NCBI GenBank assembly: GCA_023512255.1
Contig: JAILZY010000038.1
Span: 1 to 31,629, forward strand
Reading direction: 5' to 3'
From: a bacterium
GTDB lineage: Bacteria; SZUA-182; DTGQ01
DNA: 31,629 nt
The notes under the pieces are model-generated. The model was not told where the DNA came from. It searched no databases and worked only from the letters and a program-made list of their open reading frames with translations. The stretch's first letter is position 1, and each line of letters starts with the position of its first letter. This document shows, piece after piece, positions 24,001 through 31,552 of this stretch. The translations under genes and the position numbers were made by a program.

Positions 24001-27000
24001 ATGGGATAGCCTGTCCGCTCACTGACAATCTTTAGCAAAAGTTGCTGAATTTGTTCTTGGCTTGCGGCAATTTCGTCTTGGCTTGTGGCGCTTTGCTCTT
24101 GGCTTGCGGCTGACCCTGAAGAGGTAGCCTCTTGTGGCCCTGAAGGAGTGGTAGTCTCTTGGCTTCTGTCCCTGTCAGCTGCCTTGGGAGCAGGGAGAGC
24201 AGCCTCTTGCTCTGATGGGGAAAGAGCGGCTTTGCGCTCTGCTTTGGTGAGAAATTCTCCCTCCCCTAGGGCCTCTTCCTCAAGCTTTCTACTTGCCTGC
24301 TGCGGGATGCCCTGCTTCTGCCTGGGCGGCGCAGGTGCATTAGAGGCCGTATGATAGCCTCTGCCATTGACAGTTGTTGTCTGCTGCTGCTTGTGGGGGA
24401 GCGTGGCAGGCTCCTGTGCCCCCAGCTCAGATGGCCATGTTGTAGTTGCTTGGCCATCCGGCCTTGTGGCCGCTGGGAGGCCTCTTCCTGATTGGAGGTA
24501 GCGCAGCATGACCGCTTTTTGAGTATCTAAAAATCGACTCATCATTTCCTGAAACTGAAGCATGACCTGATCTTCAGCTCTCGGTATGGATAGTGCTGTT
24601 ACCACATCCTGTTGATCTTCAATATACTGCTGCTGTAAGGGGTGCTTTCCGGTGCTATTTTCTTCCTGTCCCATGCCCTGATCCTCTCTATATGGCTGAT
24701 CAACTTGACGAGAGATAGTAGAGATTACATCTTGAGCTGACTCCTGCTTCTGGCTGGAAATCCGCGGCCAGGAAAGACTTATTTCTCCTGCCCTCTTTTC
24801 TGCCCTCTCTTCACTTACTGCTGAAGTTGATGTCCACTGCCCACTTTCGACAAGCTCTTGCCTTGTGGCTTGTGTCGGCGATGAATTTGCAGCCTCTGAT
24901 GGCTCTCTCTTGCCCCTTTTGGCCTCATGCCAGGGCCGAATACGGTCTCCTCGAACCATCCAGATGGTTGAAGAAGGTAAGCGGCCGGCCGAGCGCGCCT
25001 CTTTGCCTAGCCAATCTTCCTCATAGCAGGTGCGGTCTGAGTAGAAAGGATCAAGATTCATCGACTCTCCCTGAACAAATATCTGGCCAAGGCAATGTTG
25101 TAGGTGTAGCAGCCCTGACCGCCCCGGTTGGTCCAAAGCTACGCTTAAGGCAGGACGATCCTTTAAAATCTGGCTGACCAGACGGCTCAAGACATTTTTT
25201 GGTCCAACCTCGATGAAAATCCTTGCTCCGGCCTCATACATAGCTTCGATTTCCTGCCTGAAGAGGACCGCCTCTGCCAGGTGCCTGACCATCTGATCAG
25301 CTATCTTGGCTGGATCGCTAGAGTGAGGGCCAGCCGTGGTATTGGAATAAACTGGAATTTTCGGCTCACTCATCGGCACCTCTCTCAGGAATTTTGCAAA
25401 CCGCTCCCTGGCAGGATGGATGAGTGGAGAGTGAAAAGCACAGGCAACCTCCAATATCTTGGCCTCCACTCCGCAGGCTTTACAGTGGTCAACCACCTGC
25501 TGCACGGCTTTTGGTGTTCCAGAGATTACGGTCTGCTCAGGAGAGTTGTAATTGGCGATCCACACCTGCGTCGAAAGTCCGCTGATCAGCTCGGCGGTCT
25601 GCTCTCCGGAGGCTTTGATTGCGGCCATAATCCCAGGGCAAGAGTCTGCTGATTCCTCGATGATTCGGCCTCGAGCCTCTGACAAGAGCATCAGGGATTG
25701 TTCGCTGAGGACGCCTGCGGCCCACAGGGCTACGTACTCACCGAAGCTGTGGCCGGCGACCATGTCAGGATAAATCTCCAATTGGCTGAGGAGACGGCTC
25801 AAGGCCACACTGGCTGCTCCGATTGCAGGCTGAGCAATCCTGGTGCGGGTGAGCTCCTTTTGCTGTCTGGCTTTGTCCTCGGAACTGAACACTGGCAAGG
25901 GGAAGATGTAGTCGCTAAGTCTTCTGGGTAGTTTCGGTTTCAGAATCTGGTCCATCTGCTCGAAACAGGATCGGACAGAGGGAAAGTGAAGGGCTAGATC
26001 GCGAGCCATGTTAGGATATTGTGATCCTTGGCCGGGAAAGAGAAACGCAATTTTCCCGCAAGCTTTTGACGAAGGCCCGCTGAGGAAAATGCCATGAGGG
26101 TCATGATAGTCGACTGCTTCATGGCCCGATTGTGTAACCTTTATGCTTTGGTTAAGTTTTTGGACCAGATCCTCAACTGAGGTGGCTACGATGGCCAGCC
26201 GAAACACTGCTGAGGATGAAGAGCTGTTTTTTGCTCCTCCCACCCCGGCAGCCGCAGCGGTCCGCCGCTTCTCTCTGGCTGGGCAGGCCGCGGCTTCCTT
26301 AAGCTTCTCCCAGCGGCAGCAAGCTGCCTGATGAAGGGGCAGCCCCTGCTGCTCCTTTGCCAGATTATTTAGCTCATGTTTTATCTGCTCTTCAAGCTCC
26401 TGCTTTGATTGCGCTTCCCACAAAAAGAGCTCAGCCGGCCATCGCTGATAGAGCAGCGGCGGGGTTGTCTTTTGGCAGTAGTTTTGGGTATATTCTTCTA
26501 GCACGGCATGGAAATTGGTTCCTCCGAAGCCAAAAGCACTTACCCCTGCCCGACGGGGATAATCGCCATCACTCTTTAGCCAGGGCCGAGGCTCGGTATT
26601 GACATAGAAGGGGCTGTGCTCAAAATCTGCTCTCTTGTTAGGCTGGCTGACCCCAATGGTTGGCGGCAAAATCTTGCTGTGCAGAGCCATGGCCACCTTG
26701 ATCAAGCTGGCTACTCCAGCAGTGCATTTGGTATGACCGATCATGGACTTGACTGATCCGATAGCGCAACTTTGGGGCCTGGCCTGAGCCTCAGCAAAAA
26801 CCCGGCTAAGTGCCTGGACTTCAGCTCGATCACCAGCCACTGTCCCTGTGCTGTGAGCCTCGATCAGTTCGATGGTCGCAGGACTTATGCCAGCCTGGGC
26901 ATAGGCCCGCTTGAGAGCCAGAATCTGCCCTTCGGGGCGTGGTGCAGTCAGGGATTTATCCCGACCATCGCTGGAGCTCCCTACAGCCTTGATGACCGCA

Positions 27001-30000
27001 TAAATCTTGTCCCCATCACGTTCAGCGTCAGCCAGTCTTTTCAGGATGACCACTGCTACCCCCTCGCCCAGCACAATCCCATCGGCACTATCATCAAGGG
27101 GCCTTGAGCGGCCGGTTGGAGACAGAGCCTGGGTTTTGGAAAAGCACAAGTAAGTGAAGGGATTTTGCATGGTATCGCTTCCGCCGGCCACCACCATATC
27201 ACTGCTGTAGGACTGAAGCTCTCGAACCGCTAGATACACGGCAGCCATTGAAGAGGCGCAGGCAGCATCCACAGTGAAATTTATCCCTCCAAGATCAAAG
27301 CGGTTAGCTACCCGGCCAGCCGCTACATTCATCAGGATGCCGGGGAAGGAATCCTCGGTCCATTCTGGGAAAAATCCATTCATTTGGGAAATAAGCCGAT
27401 CCGCCTTGAGCAAGCCGTTGCTCATATGCTCCATGAGGGGGATAAAGGAGCGGATGCTGTAGGCAATTCCCAGATCAGCTACCCCGCCGCCGGCTCCTAA
27501 GATGACCGAGGTGCGCTCCCGGTTAAAGGAGCGGGTTAGGTAGCCGGCATCTTTCATCGCCTCCCGGACCACCTGAAGGGTCAAAAGATGAAGAGGTTCG
27601 ATAGAGCGCAGGCTATTGGGCGGCATTCCATACTCCATAGGGTCAAAGGGGACCTCATCAATGAAGCAACCCCATTTAGAGTAAATTTTATCCTGGGCTT
27701 TCCGATCCTGGTGGTAGTAAAGTCGCCAGTCCCACCGATCTGGGGGAATCTCCTCAATGGCCTCAACCTTGTCGATAATGTTGGCCCAATAGGTGTGCGC
27801 ATCCGGGGCCTTGGGCAGAATGCAAGCTAGGCCAATGATGGCAATGTCGGGAACCTTGGGGGAGCAGACCTTAGCCCCTGCTGATGCGGGCAAGGGCTCT
27901 CTCTGCTGGAGCCCCAGTGGCTCTTTCCTCTCTCCCCAAGTGAGAGGGAAAAGTGGAGAGAGCTCAGATTCTTTGGCGATCACCTCACCAAGCTTTTCTG
28001 CTCCCTTGCAGCTCAGATCCTGATGCAGTGCTTCAATGGTAGAGGCCCGATCCCGCAAAGCCGCAATCTGGCCAATCATGTAAAGCCCTCGCTCCCGCTG
28101 CTCTTCTGGGCTTAGCTGAACGTACTGAGGCTGTGCTTTGCTGTCGGCTGAGGGTTTTCGGTCAATTCCCTTGGCGGCAATTCTAAGACGGCCAAGATTT
28201 AAGGCCTCTAGTGCATTTCTGATCTCTTCAAGAGGGCGGCCCTCGGAGAGCATTTTTTGTTTTTCCTCGATGAAAAGCCGGCTAAAAGGGGTAGCCAGAC
28301 ACCGGGTTACATAGCCTGGTGCAGCCTCAAGCCTAACAGTGCCTTTGGCCGCCAAGGCAGCTTGTTGAAATTCCGAAACGATGGCCCCGCAGCTGACCGC
28401 CTCTTCAGTGAATAGGTAGGCAGAGCCTACCTGCATGCCAACCTGAACGCCAAGCTCAACCAGAGGGGCAACCGGCATAGCAGCCATTAGAGAAGAGAGG
28501 GCATCGTGAATCCCACCAGCAAGCAGTATCTGATAGGAAGAAGCATCTGTGCGGCCAGAGAGAAACTCGGCAAGGACCTCAAGACAACTCTCCCATAAGA
28601 CAAAGCTGCTTCGCGGCCCAAGGTGTCCGCCGCACTCAAGGCCCTCAAAAATAAACCTTTTCAATCCCTCTCTCAAGAAAAGTTTTAGCATACCCGGCGA
28701 AGGACAGTGAAGGTAGGTAGCAATCTGCTGCTGCTCGAAAGCCTTAGCCTGCTCTGGTTTTCCACCGGCGATTAGGGCAAACCGTGGCCGGTGGGTCAAA
28801 ACGGTCTCCATCTGTTCTTTGAATAGATCTGCCGGAATAAACCCAAGCATTCCAACTCCCCAAGGGAGCCCGGCCAGCTCGGTTTCACATCTAGCCAGCA
28901 GTTTGTCGACCTGATCAGCCCTCATCATGGCCAGCTCGATAAAGGGGAGAGCTCCTCCCTTAGCTACCTGCCTGGCAAACTCAGGTACATCGGAAATTCT
29001 GGCCATCGGTCCCTGAACGATCGGATAGCGGCTGCCGTGGCTTTTGGCTAAGCTGCTCCCCTCCCGGAAGGGAAATCCCTGCTTAGCCACACAGCAGAGA
29101 TGATCGCTAATTGAGCGGCGAATCCCTTGGAGTATGCCGCCTACGGTTCCAAATTTTTTGGCCAGAGAGGAAGCAAAGGCAATATCCTGCCCCAAAATTA
29201 AAAGCTCCTTTTCAAGGGACTGCCAACCTGTCCGCTGGCTAATAAGCTCTCGCCAGGCGAGCAGATGCTCGGATGAGTCCTGCTGCTTGGCAAGCTCTCT
29301 CTCCTTAGCCTGAAGCTCTTTTATAACCGGCAGATTGGGCCTTGCATAGACCCGATAGAGAGAGCCAAGCGTCTCTCCCAGACAGATGGTTTCACTTCCA
29401 TCGAGTGCGGTCAGGCGCATCTTTACCTCCTTAGGCAGGGGAGACTCCTGAGCCAGGAGAAGCTGAGAATCCAAAACAATACCCTCTGCTCCAGCCGCAT
29501 AACAGCTTGTTGCCGTGTGCAATCCAACCCCTCCGTGCACCCAGACCGGTAGGTTGAGGTGAGCGAGTATTTTTTGAAGCAAAACAAAAGCGGTCTCTTC
29601 ACCGATCCGACCTCCTGCCTCATGCCCTTTGGCCACAATGCCATCAGCCCCAAGCTCTTTCCCAATCTGTGCCTGCCGAAGACAAATGCTTTCGTAAAAA
29701 ATGGTAAGACCCAACTCATGAAAGGTGCGGATGATTTTCCGCAAATTATGAATCTGACCACAGGTCAAAATTACATAGCGAAGCCGCTCCGGCCTAGTGT
29801 GAGCAAGATAGGAGCTGATCTCAAAGAGGAAATCGCTAGCCTGTCCATCTAGTTTGATTCCAAATTCTCCTCTCCCATATCTGCTCAGCCGCTCGATGCC
29901 CTCTTGAGCCATCTGCAGGTTGCGGGAATACTCAAGATTCAGGATACCTAATTCTCCGGCCCGGCTTGCCGCTATAGCCATAGATGCATCTGGCTTCCCA

Positions 30001-30035
30001 GCCGGAGTCAGAACGATTATGCTAAATTTGCGCAT
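21084..30035 (-). CDS. type I PUFA-synthase-like megasynthase: NPD-NPD-KS-AT-ACP-KR-DH
   Basis: 2983 aa. The N-terminus is unusual: two tandem nitronate-monooxygenase/PfaD-like flavin domains (about 1-250 and 330-640). The first has HEAGGRIG with Arg143 where the family has His; the second keeps ECGGHLG with His471. KS (about 728-1180): Cys926 (VDAACASS), EAHSTGT, GHTKCTAG. AT (about 1325-1640): Ser1430 in GHSFGEY and CAFHSPL, malonyl-like. A long Ala/Gln/Ser-rich linker follows. ACP (about 1993-2070): Ser2029 in LGIDSIKR. KR with its structural half (about 2130-2660): SGGARGIT cofactor loop and Tyr2560 in GDYAAAN. DH (about 2680-2960): His2697 (KDHRLDGK) and Asp2889 (IMDCGLQ). NPD domains act as enoyl reductases in Pfa systems, so all steps of a reducing chain extension are present. 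It is the first gene of the operon; ATG at 30035 has GAGGG about 11 nt upstream. Confidence 0.88.
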   Translation of the reverse strand: MRKFSIIVLTPAGKPDASMAIAASRAGELGILNLEYSRNLQMAQEGIERLSRYGRGEFGIKLDGQASDFLFEISSYLAHTRPERLRYVILTCGQIHNLRKIIRTFHELGLTIFYESICLRQAQIGKELGADGIVAKGHEAGGRIGEETAFVLLQKILAHLNLPVWVHGGVGLHTATSCYAAGAEGIVLDSQLLLAQESPLPKEVKMRLTALDGSETICLGETLGSLYRVYARPNLPVIKELQAKERELAKQQDSSEHLLAWRELISQRTGWQSLEKELLILGQDIAFASSLAKKFGTVGGILQGIRRSISDHLCCVAKQGFPFREGSSLAKSHGSRYPIVQGPMARISDVPEFARQVAKGGALPFIELAMMRADQVDKLLARCETELAGLPWGVGMLGFIPADLFKEQMETVLTHRPRFALIAGGKPEQAKAFEQQQIATYLHCPSPGMLKLFLREGLKRFIFEGLECGGHLGPRSSFVLWESCLEVLAEFLSGRTDASSYQILLAGGIHDALSSLMAAMPVAPLVELGVQVGMQVGSAYLFTEEAVSCGAIVSEFQQAALAAKGTVRLEAAPGYVTRCLATPFSRLFIEEKQKMLSEGRPLEEIRNALEALNLGRLRIAAKGIDRKPSADSKAQPQYVQLSPEEQRERGLYMIGQIAALRDRASTIEALHQDLSCKGAEKLGEVIAKESELSPLFPLTWGERKEPLGLQQREPLPASAGAKVCSPKVPDIAIIGLACILPKAPDAHTYWANIIDKVEAIEEIPPDRWDWRLYYHQDRKAQDKIYSKWGCFIDEVPFDPMEYGMPPNSLRSIEPLHLLTLQVVREAMKDAGYLTRSFNRERTSVILGAGGGVADLGIAYSIRSFIPLMEHMSNGLLKADRLISQMNGFFPEWTEDSFPGILMNVAAGRVANRFDLGGINFTVDAACASSMAAVYLAVRELQSYSSDMVVAGGSDTMQNPFTYLCFSKTQALSPTGRSRPLDDSADGIVLGEGVAVVILKRLADAERDGDKIYAVIKAVGSSSDGRDKSLTAPRPEGQILALKRAYAQAGISPATIELIEAHSTGTVAGDRAEVQALSRVFAEAQARPQSCAIGSVKSMIGHTKCTAGVASLIKVAMALHSKILPPTIGVSQPNKRADFEHSPFYVNTEPRPWLKSDGDYPRRAGVSAFGFGGTNFHAVLEEYTQNYCQKTTPPLLYQRWPAELFLWEAQSKQELEEQIKHELNNLAKEQQGLPLHQAACCRWEKLKEAAACPAREKRRTAAAAGVGGAKNSSSSSAVFRLAIVATSVEDLVQKLNQSIKVTQSGHEAVDYHDPHGIFLSGPSSKACGKIAFLFPGQGSQYPNMARDLALHFPSVRSCFEQMDQILKPKLPRRLSDYIFPLPVFSSEDKARQQKELTRTRIAQPAIGAASVALSRLLSQLEIYPDMVAGHSFGEYVALWAAGVLSEQSLMLLSEARGRIIEESADSCPGIMAAIKASGEQTAELISGLSTQVWIANYNSPEQTVISGTPKAVQQVVDHCKACGVEAKILEVACAFHSPLIHPARERFAKFLREVPMSEPKIPVYSNTTAGPHSSDPAKIADQMVRHLAEAVLFRQEIEAMYEAGARIFIEVGPKNVLSRLVSQILKDRPALSVALDQPGRSGLLHLQHCLGQIFVQGESMNLDPFYSDRTCYEEDWLGKEARSAGRLPSSTIWMVRGDRIRPWHEAKRGKREPSEAANSSPTQATRQELVESGQWTSTSAVSEERAEKRAGEISLSWPRISSQKQESAQDVISTISRQVDQPYREDQGMGQEENSTGKHPLQQQYIEDQQDVVTALSIPRAEDQVMLQFQEMMSRFLDTQKAVMLRYLQSGRGLPAATRPDGQATTTWPSELGAQEPATLPHKQQQTTTVNGRGYHTASNAPAPPRQKQGIPQQASRKLEEEALGEGEFLTKAERKAALSPSEQEAALPAPKAADRDRSQETTTPSGPQEATSSGSAASQEQSATSQDEIAASQEQIQQLLLKIVSERTGYPIEILDLNLNMEADLGIDSIKRVEILGSFQREFSSSLGQSIEKEMENLTGAKTLKEIIDWIAKVSEQKKGGAESKQESRKQPQVFHHPEPGPTIPRFILEGVETPCTPRQQQHGAASALDKSKVVVITEDGAGLARLLATTLSEQGQKVALVRMADTVSELQPGYYQADFGRPESVDSLLNCIRQHQGSIGALIHLYPFRNDQTDRGIYDLDLDQWKRQLRLEVKSLFYFARAVEPDFRQAQDKTLFMAVTSMGGLFGSIPFNGDRRDFSPSQGGCIGLIKSLQYEWPKVRLKAIDLNPQEDASCLVQHLLNEIGCQRDEVEVGYCHGSRFTLKLIPAPIREDEHSGARVQIDSSWVILISGGARGITADVAKELARRYQPTLILLGRSPLPEHDQEPRPDLTGPLQEVKARLIEQMKRNGEQISPARVEARYQKMLKAEEIRSNIKAIQTLGAKVYYYAVDVRDEASMSRLIDEIYQTFGRIDGLIHGAGIIEDKFIKDKTVDSFDRVFDTKADSAFILSRKIRFESLKFMVFFSSVAGRFGNRGQGDYAAANEVLNKLAIYLNDRWPGKIVSINWGPWENSNMVPPPLQAEFLKHGIQLISRADGPKMLDREICYGPKGEVEVILGGGGWEAALAKRAESGGAKARGQAVFPLFAPGIDFPPNEEGGIEIVRELDVERDLYLKDHRLDGKPVLPMTMALELMAEVAALGWPKWQISQARDLRVLQGIIVSKPTKVRIVATPLQTDIATPLPTDSQAVISSPPAASPSISSNLVVQVEIQSVDKPPRRHYSLIIEMAKGSTNHLDWQPPALLEARPFPLSTREAYQQMLFHGPLFQGISTIEDIGVNGIQGLLTPSDPQKLLAGNPLGSWLIDPVIMDCGLQMIILWSRTYWDMMPLPSRFRLFRILAPLSGSRIRFEGRILPQSTPGILHADLGFFTEEGKLIALLEDMEAACSKSLNRLAEKTGQTRGYE
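24048..24110 (-). repeat. 21-bp tandem repeat encoding AASQEQ-like units before the ACP
   Basis: Three in-frame 21-bp units encode AASQEQS, ATSQDEI and AASQEQI immediately before the ACP domain of the 2983-aa protein. The plus-strand landmark TCTTGG recurs at 24055, 24076 and 24097, exactly 21 bases apart. The unit length equals that of the repeat in the partner synthase although the sequences differ. Confidence 0.75.
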
Positions 30036-30108
30036 AAGATTGCTTTCCCTCGATAATCTGGCGTTGTAAATATATCTTTAATATAATACAATAATAATAT
30101 TAAAGTTA

Positions 30109-30136
30109 ATATTAAATTTAATTTAAAATAATACAA
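30109..30136 (-). promoter_or_regulatory. possible promoter of the megasynthase operon
   Basis: On the minus strand TTGTAT (30136-30131) and TAATAT (30114-30109) are 16 nt apart, about 75 nt upstream of the start codon at 30035. The whole stretch 30060-30150 is almost pure A/T, so other box pairs also fit; the AT-richness itself suggests easy melting or binding by an H-NS-like silencer. Confidence 0.3.
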
Positions 30137-30276
30137 TTTAAAATCTTGCGCCTCATATCCATATTTTGATTTTTATTTATACGCGGCGAATAATGCAGGC
30201 TGATGCGTTGTAGATGTGCGGCCCTCAACTTTTAATTCAACCTTATTTCCACCAAGAGAGATCTGACCTTCTCCCT

Positions 30277-30305
30277 TGAGGAGAAAACACCTCTCTTTCT
30301 CCTCA
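30277..30305. other. 10-bp perfect hairpin in the operon upstream region
   Basis: TGAGGAGAAA (30277-30286) pairs perfectly with TTTCTCCTCA (30296-30305) around a 9-nt loop. It lies about 240 nt upstream of the megasynthase start and has no following T run. It may be an operator or a leader RNA structure if transcription begins further upstream. Confidence 0.35.
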
Positions 30306-30749
30306 TCCTTACCTCCGAATCATCGCCAACTTTCAACATTAAGCGGGGTTTCTGATTCAGCCTGATAAAAATATTTATTATTTAATTATTTTAAATTTAA
30401 TAACTTAAAATTTAATATAAAATTTTTATTTAATTTTGCCCAAAATTGCCAAATCAAAATAAGACAGCCATAATTACTTCACTCGGTTAAATAAATAAAA
30501 GCAATTTTAACTTTGACAATACATAATCGACGTTTTTTGTTTTTTTATTGCATCGGAAAAGAAGAAAAATTACCTAATCATCGAAGGTGAATTTAAAAGC
30601 AGATTTAAGAGCAAGTTTTTAGGGGCCAGGATCTATCCTTGGGTTTGATTCTCAAAAGGCGGGAGAAGAGAGGCAGAAAAGAAAAAGAAGGGAAGGGATG
30701 AGGGTATAGATCTTGGAATCTGGAAGGCCAGTTTAACTTCAAGATCCCT

Positions 30750-30788
30750 CATCAAGGGCTCTCTAGCAAAAGAAGAGAGCCCTTGATG
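30750..30788. terminator. 15-bp perfect hairpin, terminator-like
   Basis: CATCAAGGGCTCTCT (30750-30764) pairs perfectly with AGAGAGCCCTTGATG (30774-30788) around a 9-nt A-rich loop. It sits about 150 nt downstream of the stop of the orphan minus-strand gene at 30938. The plus-strand side continues GGTTTTAATC, a short T run. It could end transcription of the orphan gene or stop plus-strand readthrough. Confidence 0.55.
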
Positions 30789-30937
30789 GGTTTTAATCAT
30801 AATTAAAAATAGAGATTGCCGGCGGTAAAGTCTTTTAGCTTAGCAGGGGTTTTGGCTTTACCTCGGTATCTGGCGCTTTATCTTCAAATAAAAGCGTACC
30901 TTTGGCTATCTTTGCAATATACTTTATGCAATCTACT

Positions 30938-31552
30938 TTATATAATGGCCGTAGGAGTCAAAAGGACAGGAGCAGGCAGCAGCAGCGAAGTAAGAGACGG
31001 AGGCAGAGTAGTGGGAAGCGTAGGAAGAGTAGAAGGTATTGGGAAGGTTACGCCCGTCGGAACAGTGAAGGTCGGAGTAGTAGTCGGTAGCAGTCCGAAG
31101 AATGGATAAACAGATGAATAGAATTGATTGGCCAGAGGTACATAGGTCTGAATCCAGGTAGGATCAGTTGGAGCAAGGGCACTGTAGCCTGCTGGCAAGG
31201 TTAAGGGAATAGGAGCCTTTGTTGCCGGATCAATGAATCCAGCTGGTGGCCATAAGCCTACGCCAAGGAGGGGATCATAGTAGGCAAGACCCAATGGGGT
31301 ATTATAAAGAAGCCAGGGGTTAGCCTTGGCTGGGTCCCAGGTTAATCCAGGCTGAACCGGAAGCACGGTGGTTCTTGCCAGATTGGAGACTACAGGAGTA
31401 GGCAAACCAGTAGCTGGATTGACCGGCGAAAGAGCAGGAGACCATAAGGGCCACAGGGTATTGTAAGGCGGCAGAGCAGCCCAGTTTTGACATTCTCCTA
31501 CGGAGGCATAAATCAGACTGCAAAATAGGGCAATAGCTAAAATTAATATGAA
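30938..31552 (-). CDS. orphan exported Pro/Thr/Leu-rich protein with no standard start codon
   Basis: The frame is open from just after a TAG at 31555-31553 down to the TAA at 30938-30940, about 204 codons. The first conceptual residues form a good signal-peptide core (ILILAIALFCSLIYASVGE, cleavage near YAS), followed by WAALPPYNTLWPLWSPALSP and a body rich in Pro, Thr, Leu and Tyr with no repeats or domain I recognise. The C-terminus is strongly Pro/Thr-rich (TTTPTFTVPTG; TLPTLPTTLPPS). No ATG or GTG occurs in frame near the signal core; ATA (31549), ATT (31543) or CTG (31516) would have to serve, or a frameshift has separated the true start from the body. A TTG at 31405 would make a 155-aa protein lacking the signal. 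No function can be given. The coordinates show the whole open frame, not a proven start. Confidence 0.45.
   Translation of the reverse strand, partial: FILILAIALFCSLIYASVGECQNWAALPPYNTLWPLWSPALSPVNPATGLPTPVVSNLARTTVLPVQPGLTWDPAKANPWLLYNTPLGLAYYDPLLGVGLWPPAGFIDPATKAPIPLTLPAGYSALAPTDPTWIQTYVPLANQFYSSVYPFFGLLPTTTPTFTVPTGVTFPIPSTLPTLPTTLPPSLTSLLLPAPVLLTPTAII

Larger units (their letters stand above)
30036..30937. other. 902-bp AT-rich gene-free region upstream of the megasynthase operon
   Basis: I find no supported gene here. It holds two very AT-rich blocks (30060-30180 and 30360-30560), two long perfect hairpins (30277-30305 and 30750-30788) and an inverted pair GATCTTG/CAAGATC around 30711-30746. 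The base composition contrasts sharply with the coding regions on both sides. It should contain the promoter of the operon and the 3' end of the orphan gene at 30938. Confidence 0.6.

Noticed and set aside
30513-30541. A perfect TTGACA box at 30513-30518 on the plus strand
   Set aside because: No acceptable -10 box lies 16-18 nt downstream, and no plus-strand gene follows.
30816-31109. A 97-codon plus-strand frame opposite the orphan gene
   Set aside because: Its Gly/Val-rich translation is what the antisense of a Pro/Thr-rich coding strand would give; no start signal supports it.
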